Shown in pieces: positions 11,401 through 21,070 of a DNA stretch of 23,572 bases (its first letter is position 1; the number at the start of each line of letters is the position of its first letter). This DNA comes from Penium margaritaceum (lineage: Eukaryota; Streptophyta; Zygnematophyceae; Desmidiales; Peniaceae): contig SZWC01000097.1 in assembly GCA_023375785.1 (NCBI GenBank), positions 335,458 to 359,029 of the forward strand, given 5' to 3'. Made by a program: the position numbers and the translations under genes. The notes under the pieces were generated by a model. That model saw only the letters and a program-made list of their open reading frames with translations. It searched no databases and was not told where the DNA came from.

Positions 11401-12580
11401 ACTGTGTTTCTGACCACTGTGTTTCTGACCACCGTGTTTCTGACCATGGTGTTTCTGACCACTGTGTTTCTGGCCACTGTGTTTCTGACCAATGTGTTTT
11501 TGACCACTGTGTTTCTGACCACTGTGTTTCTGACCACTCTGTTCCTGACCAGTGTGTTGCTGACCTTTGCTTTTCTGACCACTGTGTCTCTGACCACGTC
11601 GTTTCTGACCAGTGTGTTTCTGACCACTGTGTTTCTGACCACTGTGTTTCTGACCAGTGTGCTTCTGACCACTGTGTTTCTGACCACTGTGTTTCTGACC
11701 ACTGGGATACTGACCAGTGTGTTTCTGAGCAGTTTCTTTTTTACCACTGTCTTTCTGACCGGTGTGTTTCTGACCACTGTGTTTCCAACCAATGTGATTT
11801 TGACCATTGTGTTTCTGACCAGTGTGTTTTTCACCAGTGTGTTTCTGACGACTGTGTTTCTGACCAGTGTGTTTCTGACGATTGTGTTTCTAACCATTGT
11901 CTTTCTGACCACTGTCTTTCTTACCAGTGTGTTTCATACCACTGTGTTTCTGACCACTGTGTCTCTGACAACTGTGTTTCGGACCACTATGTTTCTGACC
12001 ACTGTGTTTCTGACCACTGTGTTTCTGACCACTGCGTTTCTGGCCACTGTGTTTCTGACCAGTGTGTTTCTGACCACTGTGTTTCTGACCACTGTGTCTC
12101 TGACCAGTGTGTTTCTGACCACTGTGTTTATGACCACTGTGTTTCAGACCACTGTCTTACTGACCACTGTGTTTCTGACCACTGTGTTTCTGATCACTGT
12201 GTTTCTGACCAGTGTGTTTCTGACCACTGTGTTTCGGACCAGTGTGTTTCTGACCACTGTGTTTCTGGCCAGTGTGTTGCTGACCACTGTGTGTCTGACG
12301 ACTGCGTTTCTTACCAGTGTGTTTCTGATCAGTGTGTTTCTGATCCAGGTGTTTCTGACCAGTGTGTTTCTGACCACTGTGTTTCTGACCAATGTGTTTC
12401 TGACCACTGTGTTTCTGACCAGTGTGTTTCTGACCAGTGTGCCTCGGACCACTGTGTTTCTGACCACTGTGTTTCTGACCGCTCTGTTTCTGACAAGTGT
12501 GTTTCTGAGCACTGTGTTTCTGACCACTATGTTTCTGACCACCGTGTTCCTGACCACTGTGTTTCTGACCACTGTGTTTC

Positions 12581-12756
12581 TGGCCACTGTGTTTCTGACC
12601 AATGTGTTTTTGACCACTGCGTTTCTGACCAGTGTGTTTCTGACCACTGTGTTTCTGACCACTGTGTTTCTGACCACTGTGTTTCTGGCCACTGTGTTTC
12701 TGACCAATGTGTTTTTGACCACTGCGTTTCTGACCAGTGTGTTTCTGACCACTGTT
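12581..12756 (-). repeat. 105-bp tandem duplication cut by the N run
   Basis: The copy starting at 12581 (TGGCCACTG, CCAATGTG, TTTTTGACC, CCACTGCG, CCAGTG) is repeated from 12686. The second copy matches for 70 bases and then, after a single mismatched T at 12756, runs into N. The assembly therefore broke inside a perfect local duplication. Confidence 0.9.
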
Positions 12757-13504
12757 NNNNNNNNNNNNNNNNNNNNNNNNNNNNNNNNNNNNNNNNNNNN
12801 NNNNNNNNNNNNNNNNNNNNNNNNNNNNNNNNNNNNNNNNNNNNNNNNNNNNNNNNNNNNNNNNNNNNNNNNNNNNNNNNNNNNNNNNNNNNNNNNNNNN
12901 NNNNNNNNNNNNNNNNNNNNNNNNNNNNNNNNNNNNNNNNNNNNNNNNNNNNNNNNNNNNNNNNNNNNNNNNNNNNNNNNNNNNNNNNNNNNNNNNNNNN
13001 NNNNNNNNNNNNNNNNNNNNNNNNNNNNNNNNNNNNNNNNNNNNNNNNNNNNNNNNNNNNNNNNNNNNNNNNNNNNNNNNNNNNNNNNNNNNNNNNNNNN
13101 NNNNNNNNNNNNNNNNNNNNNNNNNNNNNNNNNNNNNNNNNNNNNNNNNNNNNNNNNNNNNNNNNNNNNNNNNNNNNNNNNNNNNNNNNNNNNNNNNNNN
13201 NNNNNNNNNNNNNNNNNNNNNNNNNNNNNNNNNNNNNNNNNNNNNNNNNNNNNNNNNNNNNNNNNNNNNNNNNNNNNNNNNNNNNNNNNNNNNNNNNNNN
13301 NNNNNNNNNNNNNNNNNNNNNNNNNNNNNNNNNNNNNNNNNNNNNNNNNNNNNNNNNNNNNNNNNNNNNNNNNNNNNNNNNNNNNNNNNNNNNNNNNNNN
13401 NNNNNNNNNNNNNNNNNNNNNNNNNNNNNNNNNNNNNNNNNNNNNNNNNNNNNNNNNNNNNNNNNNNNNNNNNNNNNNNNNNNNNNNNNNNNNNNNNNNN
13501 NNNN
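12757..13504. other. Assembly gap (748 N)
   Basis: No sequence is given. The last GACC before the gap ends at 12750 and the first one after it ends at 13517, a distance of 767 bases, which is 51 units plus 2. Both sides are the same satellite in the same orientation, so the gap is probably more of the same array and its stated length an estimate. One base next to the left edge (12756) departs from the repeat. Confidence 0.99.
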
Positions 13505-15212
13505 TGTGTTTCTGACCACTGTGTTTCTGACCAGTGTGTTTCTGACCACTGTGTTTCTGACCAGTGTGTTTCTGACCACTGTGTTTCTGACCACAGTGTT
13601 TCTCACCAGTATGTTTCTGACCACTGTGTTTCTGACATCTGTGTTTCTGACCACTGTGTTTCTGACCACTGTGTTTCTGACCAGTGTGTTTCTGACCACT
13701 GTGGTTCTTACCACTGCGTTTCTGACCAGTGTGTTGCTGAACAGTGTGTTTCTGACCCAGGTGTTTCTGACCAGTGTGTTTTTTACCACTGTGTTTCTGA
13801 CCAATGTGTTTCAAACCATTGTGTTTCTGACCAGTGTGTTTCTGACCAGTTTGTTTTGGAGCACTGTGTTTCTGACCACTGTGTTTCTGACCACTGTGTT
13901 TCTGAAAAGTGTGTTTCTGAGCACTGTGTTTCTGGCCACTGTGTTTCTGACCACCGTATTTCTGACCACTGTGTTTCTGACAAGTGTGTTTCTGACCACT
14001 GTGTTTCTGACCACTGTGTTTCTGAAAAGTGTGTTTCTGAGCACTGTGTTTCTGGCCACTGTGTTTCTGACCACCGTATTTCTGACCACTGTGTTTCTGA
14101 CAACTGTGTTTATGGCCACTGTGTTTCTGACCAATGTGTTTTTAACCACTGTGTTTCTGACCAGTGTGTTTCTGACCACTATGATTCTGACCAGTGTATT
14201 GCTGACCTGTGTGTTTCTGACCACTGTGTTTCTGACCACTGTGTTTCTGACCAGTGTGTTTCTGACCACTGTGTTTCTGACCACTGTGTTTCTGACCAGT
14301 TTTTCTGACCAGACTATGATTCTGACCAGTGTATTGCTGACCTGTGTGTTTCTGACCACTGTGTTTCTGACCACTGTGTTTCTGACCAGTGTGTTTCTGA
14401 CCACTTTGTTTCTGACCACTGTGTTTCTGACCACCGTGTTTCTAACCAATTTGTTTTTGACAAGTGTGTTTCTGACCAGTGTGTTTCTGACCACTGTGTT
14501 TCTGACCACTGTCTTTCTGACTAGTGTGTTTCTTACCACTGTGTTTCTAACCACTGTCTTTCTGACCACTGTCTTTCTTACCAGTGTGTTTCATACCACT
14601 GTGTTTCTGACCACTGTGTTTCTGACCACTGTGTTTTGGACCACTGTGTTTCTGACCACTGTGTTTCTGACCACTATGTTTCTGACCACTGTGTTTCTGA
14701 CCAGTGTGTTTCTGACCAGTGTGTTTCTGACCACTGTGTTTCTGACTACTGTGTTTCTGACCACTGTTTTTCTGACCAGTGTGTTTCTGACCAGTTTGTT
14801 TCTGACCAGAGTGTTTCTGACCAGTGTGTTTCTGACCACTGTGTTTCTGACCAGTGTGTTTCTGACCACTGTTTCTCACCACTGTGTTTCTAACCATTGT
14901 GTTTCTAACCACTGTGTTTCTGACCAGTGTGTTTCTGACCACTGTGTTTCTCACCACTGTGTTTCTGACCAGTGTGTTTCTAACCAGTGTTTTTCTGACC
15001 AGTGTGTTTCCGACCACTGTGTTTCAGACCATTGTGTTTCTGAAAAGTGTGTTTCTGACCACTGTATTTCTGACCAGTGTGTTTTTGACAAGTGTGTTTC
15101 TGACCACTGTGTTTCTGACCACTGTATTTATGACCACTGTGCTTCTCACCACTCTGTTTCTGACCACTGTGTTTCTGACCATTGTGTTTCTGACCCCTAT
15201 GTTTCTGACCAC
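13505..15212 (-). repeat. 15-bp satellite array, inverted orientation, right of the gap
   Basis: About 114 further inverted units, ending at orientation switch 2. Phase slips occur near 14300 (a shortened unit followed by CCAGACTATG) and near 14868 (a 13-bp unit). The variant series at 13711-13930 (GCTGAACAGTG, CCCAGG, CAAACCATTG, GGAGCACTG) closely follows series seen at 10080-10290 and 4500-4740, so the higher-order unit continues across the gap. No gene is seen. Confidence 0.96.
13871..14100 (-). repeat. 120-bp offset tandem duplication
   Basis: 13871-13980 and 13991-14100 are identical over 110 bases. Both contain GAAAAGTGTG, TGAGCACTG, TGGCCACTG and CCACCGTATTTC units. The units that follow, CAAGTG and CAACTG, differ by one base before the copies part. 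Confidence 0.94.
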
Positions 15213-15226
15213 TGTGGTCAGAAACA
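15200..15226. other. Orientation switch 2 (near-perfect palindrome junction)
   Basis: The satellite flips back to the A-rich-strand orientation. The arms 15200-15212 and 15214-15226 (13 bases each) are perfect reverse complements around a single T at 15213, so this is a palindrome with a one-base centre. Inner arm sequences are GTTTCTGACCAC and GTGGTCAGAAAC. Because both arms are simply consensus units, a direct head-to-head join of two oppositely oriented arrays would produce exactly this. Beyond the arms the unit variants on the two sides do not mirror each other. Confidence 0.95.
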
Positions 15227-15740
15227 CAGTGGTCAGAAACACAGTGCTCAGAAACACACTTGTCATAAACACAGTGGTCAGAAACACAGTGGTCAGAAAC
15301 ACAGTGGTCCGAAACACACTGGTCAGAAACACACTGGTCAGAAACACAGTGGTCAAAAACACCTTGGTCAGAAACACAATGGTCAGAAACACACTGGTCA
15401 GAAACACCTGGGTCAGAAACACACTGGTCAGCAACACACTGGTCAGAAACGCAGTGGTCAGAAACACAGTGGCCAGCAACACCCTGGTCAGAAACACAGT
15501 GGTCAGTAACACAGTGGTCAAAAACACACTTGTCAGAAACACAGTGGTCAGAAACACACTGGTCAGAAACACAGTGGTCAGAAACACAGTGGTTAGAAAC
15601 ACACTGGTCAGAAACACAGTGGTCAGAAACATAGTGGTCAGAAACACAGTGGTCAGAAACACAGTGGTCAGAAACACAGAGGTATGAAACACACAGTTAA
15701 GAAAGACAGTGGCCAGAAAGACAGTGGGTAGAAACACACT
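15215..15740 (+). repeat. Inverted copy of the higher-order segment at 4126-4760
   Basis: Read on +, this stretch matches the reverse complement of 4126-4760 unit by unit. GGTCCGAAACACACT at 15306 pairs with the complement ending at 4670, and the match runs without gaps to 15509/4467. It includes the rare GCTCAG, CACTTGTCA, CACCTGGGTCAG and AAACGCAG units. The GGTATG unit at 15681 pairs with CATACC ending at 4175. The coordinate sum shifts from 19976 to 19856, exactly the 120 bp of the extra duplication at 4141-4380. The two orientations therefore carry the same higher-order unit. Confidence 0.88.
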
Positions 15741-15860
15741 GGTCAGAAACACAGTGGTCAGAAACACAGTGGTCAGAAACACAGAGGTATGAAACACACA
15801 GTTAAGAAAGACAGTGGCCAGAAAGACAGTGGGTAGAAACACACTGGTCAGAAACACAGT
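15661..15860 (+). repeat. 105-bp tandem duplication with marker cluster
   Basis: The series GGTATGAAACACACAG, TTAAGAAAGACAGTGG, CCAGAAAGACAGTGG, GTAGAAACACACTGG occurs from 15681 and again from 15786. This is the A-rich-strand form of the marker cluster of the central block. A single diverged version is near 16983-17035 and another near 22396-22440. Confidence 0.93.
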
Positions 15861-16620
15861 GGTCAGAAACACACTGGTCAGAAACACAGTGGTCAGAAAC
15901 ACAGTGGTCAGAACCATAGTGATCAGAAACACACTGGTCAGAAACACATTGGTTTGAAACACAGTGGTCAGAAACACAGTGGTCAGAAACAAAGTGGTCA
16001 GAAACACACTGGTCTGCAACACAGTGGTCAGAAACACACTGGTCAGAAACACAGTGGTCAGAAACACACTGGTTATAAACATAGTGGTCAGAAACATAGT
16101 GGTCAGAAACACAGTGGTTAGAAACACACTGGTCAGAAACACAGAGATCAGAAACACAGTGGTCAGAAACACAGTGGTCAGAAACACAGTGGTCCGAAAC
16201 ACACTGGTCAGAAACACAGTGGTCAGAAAGTTGGTCAGAAACACAGTGGTCAGAAACACACTGGACAGAAATACACTGGTCAAAAAGGCACTGGTCAGAA
16301 ACACACTGGTCAGCAACACACTAGTCAGAAACACAATGGTCAGTAACACAGTGGTAAGAAAAACACTTGTTAGAAACACAGTGGTCAGAAACACACTGGT
16401 CAGAGATACAGTGGTCAGAAACACAGTGGTCAGAAACACTCTGGTCAGAAACACAGTGGTCAGAAACACAGTGGTTAGAAACACACTGGTCAAAAACACA
16501 GAGGTCAGAAACACAGTGGTCAGAAACACACTGGTCAGAAACACAGTGGTCAGCAACACACTGGTCACAAACACAGTGGTCAGAAACACAGTGGTCAGAA
16601 ACACACTGGTAAGAAACAAA

Positions 16621-17480
16621 GTGGTCAAAAACACATTGGTCAGAAACACAGTGGCCAGAAACACAGTGGTCAGAAACACAGTAGTCAGAAAAAGAGTGGT
16701 CAGAAACACAGTGCTCAGAAACATACTTGTCAGAAACACAGTGTTCAGAAACAAGGTTGTAAGAAACACAGTGGTCCGAAACACACTGGTCAGAAACACA
16801 GCGATCAGGAACACAGTGTTCAGAGACATGGTGGTCAGAAACACAGTGGTCAAAAACACCGGGGTCAGAAACACACTTGTCAGAAACACACTGGTCAGAA
16901 TCGCACTGGTCAGAAACACAGTGGTCAGAAACATAGTGGTCAGAAACACAGTGGTCAGAAACACAGTGGATAGAAACACAATGGTATGAAACACACTGGT
17001 AAGAAAGACAGTGGTCAGAAGGACAGTGGGTAGAAACACACTGGTCAAAAACACAGTGGTCAGAAACACACTGGTCAGAAACACAGTGGTCAGAAACACA
17101 GTGGTCAGAAACAAGGTGATCAGAAACACACTGGTCACAAACACATTGGTTAGAAACACAGTGGTCAGAAACATGGTGGTCATAAACACAGTGGTCAGAA
17201 ACAAAGTCGTCAGAAACACACTGGTAAGAAACATAGTGGTCAAAAGCACATTGGTCAGAAACACAGTGGCCAGAAACACAGTGGTCAGAAACACAGTGGT
17301 CAGAAACAGAGTGGTCAGAAACACAGTTCTCAGAAACTTACTTGTCAGAAACACAGTGGTCAGAAACAAGGTTGTAAGAAACACAGTGGTCGGAAACACA
17401 CTGGTCAGAAACACAGCGATCAGAAACACAGTGTTCAGAGACATGGTGGTCAGACACAGAGTGCTCAAAAACACCTGGGT
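16621..17480 (+). repeat. Higher-order repeat pair, offset 615 bp
   Basis: Units around 16621-16840 recur at about 17236-17455. Shared variants in order are CAAAA(A/G)CACATTGG, GGCCAGAAAC, CAGAAA(A)(A/C)AGAGTGG, ACTTGTCAG, ACAAGGTTGTAAG (16751 and 17366), GTCCG/GTCGG, CAGCGATCAG, GTGTTCAGAGACATGG. The offset is 41 units, close to the 600-bp spacing seen in the inverted block. Confidence 0.88.
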
Positions 17481-18177
17481 CAGAAACACACTGGTCAGAA
17501 ACACAGTGGTCAGAAACGCACTGGTCAGAAACACATTGGTCAGCAACACAGTTGTCAGATACACAGTGGTAAAAAACACAGTAGTCAGAAACACAGTGGT
17601 CAGAAACATCCAGGTTAGAAAAACACTGGTGAGAAACACACTGGTCAGAAACACAGTGGTCAGAAACACAGTGCTTAGAAATACACTAGTTAGAAACACA
17701 CTGGTCAGAAACACACTGGTCAGAAACAAAGTGGTCAGAAACACACTGGTCAGAAGCACACTGGTCAGATAAACACTGGTCAGAAACACAGAGGTCAGAA
17801 ACACACTGGTCAGAAACACAGTGGTCAGAAACACAGGGGTCAGAAACACACTGGTCAGAAACACACTGGTCAGAAACACAGAGGTCAGAAACACACTAGT
17901 CAGAAACACAGTGGTCAGAAACACAGTGGTAAGAAACACAGGGGTCAGAAACACACTGGTCAGAAACACAGTGGTCAGAAAAACAATGGTCATAAACTCA
18001 GTCGTCAGAAACACAGTGGTCAGAAACACAGTGGTCAGAAACACAGTGGTCAGAAACACAGTGGTCAGAAACACAGTGGTCAGAAACACAGCGGTAAGAG
18101 ACACCTTGCTCTGAAACACTATGGTCAGAAACACAGTGGTCAGAAACACACTCGTCAGAAACACACTGGTCAGAAAC

Positions 18178-18420
18178 ACAGTGGTTGGAAACACAGTTGT
18201 CAAAACACACTGGTCAGAAACACACTGGTCAGAAACACACTGGTCAGAAACACACTGGTCAGAAACACACTGGTAAGAAACACAGTGGTCAGAAACACAG
18301 TGGTTGGAAACACAGTTGTCAAAACACACTGGTCAGAAACACACTGGTCAGAAACACACTGGTCAGAAACACACTGGTCAGAAACACACTGGTAAGAAAC
18401 ACAGTGGTCAGAAACACCCT
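18178..18420 (+). repeat. 119-bp tandem duplication containing a phase slip
   Basis: GGTTGGAAACACAGTTG occurs at 18183 and 18302. Each is followed by a short 14-bp unit (GTCAAAACACACTG), a run of CACACTGG units, and a GGTAAG unit. The offset is eight units minus the one base missing in the short unit. Confidence 0.93.
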
Positions 18421-18459
18421 GGTCAAAAACACATTGGTCAGAAACACAGTGGTCAGAAA

Positions 18460-21070
18460 CACACTGGTCAGTATCACAGTGGTCAGAAACACGGTGGTCA
18501 GAAACACTGTGGTCAAAAACACACTGGTCAGAAACACAGTGGTCAGAAAAACAATGGTCATAAACACAGTGGTCAGAAACACTCTGGTCAGAAACACAGT
18601 GGTCAGAAACACAGTGGTTAAAAACACACTGGTAAGAAACACACTGGTCAGAAACACAGTGGGTAGAAACACAGTGGTCAGAAACACAGTGGTCAGAAAC
18701 ACAGTGGTCAGAAACACAGTGGTCAAAAACAAACTGGTCAGAAATAGACTGGTCAGAAACACACTGGTCAGAAGCAAAGTGGTCAGAGACACAGTAGTCA
18801 GAAACACAGTGGTCAAAAACACAGTGGTCAGAAACACAGTGGTCAGAAACACAATGGTCAGAAACACACTAGTCAGAAACACACTGGTCAGAAACACAGT
18901 GGTCTGAAACTCAGTGGTGAGAAACACACTGGGCAGAAACACAGTGGTCAGAAACACACTGGTCAGAAACACAGTGGTCAGAAACGCACTGGTCAGAAAC
19001 ACACTGGTTAGAAACACACTGGTCAGAAGCACGCTGGTCAGAAACACAGTGGTCAGAGACACACAAGTCAGAAACACACTGGTCAGAAACACAGTGTACA
19101 GAAACACAGTGGTCAGAAAGACACTGGTCAGAAACACAGTGGTGAGAAACACAGTGGTCAGAAACACAATGATCAGAAACACAGTGGTCAGAAACGCAGT
19201 GGTCAGAAACACAGTAGTCAGAAACACACTGGTCAAAAACACAATGGTCAAAAACACAGTGGACAGAAACACAATGGTCAGAAACACGGTGGTTAGAAAC
19301 ACAGTGGTCAGAAACACAGTGGTCAGAAGAACCCTGGTCAGAAACACACTGGTCAAAAACACTGTGGTCAGAAACACAGTGGTCAGGAACACAGGGGCCA
19401 AAAACATACTGTTCAGAAACACAATGGTCAGAAACACCCTGGTCAGAAACACAGTTGTCAGAAATACAGTGGTCTGAAACACAGTGGTCAGAAACACAGT
19501 GGTCAGAATAACAGTGGTCAGAAACACAGTGGTCAGAAACACAGTGATATGAAACACAGTGGTCAGAATGACAGTGGTCAGAAAGACAGTGGTCAGAAAC
19601 ACAGTGGTCAGGAACACAATGGTCAGAAACACAGTGGTCAGAAACACAGTGGTCAGAAACACACTGGTCAGAAGCACACTGGTCAGAAACACATTGGTTA
19701 GAAACACAGTGGTCAGAAACACTGTGGTCAGAAACACAGTGGTCAGAAACACTGTGGTCAGAAACACAGTGGTCAGAAACACACTGGTCAGAAACACAGT
19801 GGTCAGAAACACACAGATCAGAAACACACTGGTCAGAAACACAGTGGTCAGAAACACATTGGTCAGAAACACAGTGGTCAGAAACACACTGGTCAGAAAC
19901 ACAGTGGTCAGAAACACGGTGGTCAGAAACATTGTGTTCAGAGACACACTGGTCAGAAACACACTGGTCATAAACTCAGTGGTCAGAAACACAGTGGTCA
20001 GAAACACTGTGGTCAGAAACACACTGGTCAGAAACACAGTGGTCAGAAACACAGTGATTAGAAACACAATGGTCAGAAACACACTGGTCAGAAACACAGC
20101 GGTAAGAAACACCCTGGTCAGAAACACTGTGGTCGGAAACACAGTGGTCAGAAAAACACTGGTCAGAAACACACTGGTCAGAAACACAATGGTTAGAAAC
20201 ACAGTGGCCAAAAACACACTGGTGAGAAACACACTCGTCAGAAACACACTGGTCAGAAACACACTGGTCAGAAACACACTGGTCAGAAACACACTCGTCA
20301 GAAACACATTGGTCAGAAACACAGTGGTCAGAAACACACTGGTCAGTATCACAGTGATCAGAAACATGGTGGTCAGAAACACAGTGGTCAGAAACACAGT
20401 GGTCAGAAACACAATGGTCAGAAACACAGTGGTGAGAAACACAATGGTCAGAAACACCCTGGTTAGAAACACACTGGTCAGAAATGCACTGGTCAGATAC
20501 AGACTGGTCGGAAACACAGTGGTTAGGAACAGAGTGGTCAAAAACACATTGGTCAGAAACACAGTGGTCAGAAACACAGTGGTCAGAAACACAGTGGTCA
20601 GAAGCAAACTGGTCAGAAACGGACTGATGTGAAACACAGTGGTCAGAAGCAAAGTGGTAAGAGACACAGTAGTCAGAAACACAGTGGTCAAAAACACAGT
20701 GGTCAGAAACACAGTGGTCAGAAACACAATGGTCAGAAACACAGTGGTCAGAAACACAATGGTCAGAAACACAGTGGTCAGAAACACAGTGGTCAGAAAC
20801 ACAATGGTCAGAAACACAGTGGTCAGAAACACAATGGTCAGAAACACACTGGTCAGAAACACACTGGTCAGAAACACAGTGGTCTCGAACACAGTGGTCA
20901 GAAACACACTGGGCAGAAACACAGTGGTCAAAAACACACTGGTCAGAAACACAGTGGTCAGAGACACACAAGTCAGAAGCACACTGGTGGGAAACACAGT
21001 GGTCAGAAACACAGTAGTCAAAAACACACTGGTCAGAAACACAGTGGTGAGAGACACAGTGGTCAGAAAC
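18460..21070 (+). repeat. Higher-order repeat pair, offset about 1.9 kb
   Basis: Markers in 18460-19070 recur in 20335-20975. GTATCACAG is at 18471 and 20346, GAAGCAAAGTGG at 18771 and 20646 (both offset 1875), the GGGCAG unit at 18931 and 20911 (offset 1980), and GAGACACACAAG at 19056 and 20961 (offset 1905). All offsets are multiples of 15, so the copies differ by whole-unit gains and losses. A weaker third relative begins near 21411 with a CTATCACAG unit. Confidence 0.87.
20716..20835 (+). repeat. Seven-unit insertion with a 30-bp AGT/AAT dimer pattern
   Basis: CACAAT units end at 20730, 20760, 20805 and 20835, separated by one or two CACAGT units (spacing 30, 45, 30 bp). The sister copy at 18855 has a single CACAAT unit in this place. 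The 105-bp difference accounts exactly for the change of offset from 1875 to 1980 between the two higher-order copies. Confidence 0.88.

Larger units (their letters stand above)
3841..12756 (-). repeat. 15-bp satellite array, inverted orientation, central block
   Basis: About 594 units of the same satellite, read on + as T-rich units such as TGACCACTGTGTTTC and TGACCAGTGTGTTTC. After three 14-bp units (near 4707, 4828 and 4840) the 15-bp register is exact from about 4846 to a 2-bp deletion near 9257, and again from there to the N run: marker spacings inside each stretch are exact multiples of 15. The block carries repeated copies of a higher-order unit marked by the CTTTC/TTACC/CATACC cluster and by GGGATAC, several 105- and 120-bp duplications, and the perfect 68-copy run. 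The long open frames here are explained by the repeat (see findings). No gene is seen. Confidence 0.97.
4126..14600 (-). repeat. Higher-order repeat series marked by the TAACC/CTTTC/TTACC/CATACC cluster
   Basis: A cluster of four variant units (TAACCACTGTCTTTC, then CCACTGTCTTTC, then TTACCAGTGTG, then CATACCACTG) recurs with the TAACC base at 4126, 5323, 5923, 6913, 7948, 9118, 10976, 11891 and 14548. The spacings are 1197, 600, 990, 1035, 1170, 1858, 915 and 2657 bp; the last spans the N run. Individual copies differ slightly: 5323 has CCTTACC and TATGACC, 10976 has CTTTCATACC, and 11891 has TAACCATTG. The cluster therefore tags a higher-order unit of roughly 60-80 basic units, with shorter and double-length intervals where blocks were gained or lost. 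Confidence 0.88.

Noticed and set aside
14636..14893. CVSDHCVSDQ repeats looking like a Cys/His metal-binding protein, and QKHTGQKH resembling zinc-finger linkers
   Set aside because: Cys and His fall every five residues because the unit has five codons. The C-x2-C...H-x3-H spacing of C2H2 fingers is absent, and the HTG similarity to the finger linker is by composition only.
3829..15226. CRISPR array, with repeats and inverted segments
   Set aside because: There are no unique spacers. Repeat units of 15 bp abut directly, and no cas-like gene or leader is present.
3829..15226. Terminal inverted repeats of a transposon enclosing 11.4 kb
   Set aside because: The inverted repeats at the two ends are just satellite units. 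There is no transposase, no target-site duplication distinguishable from the array, and the inside is the same satellite as the outside.
4821..15509. Open reading frame of 3,562 codons on +, apparently a giant repetitive protein
   Set aside because: It is made only of five-residue repeats (VFLTT, then CVSDH after a 2-bp deletion near 9257). It crosses 748 N and runs on through the orientation switch. Five of six frames are open in the consensus. There is no unique N- or C-terminal domain, and no ribosome-binding or promoter context.
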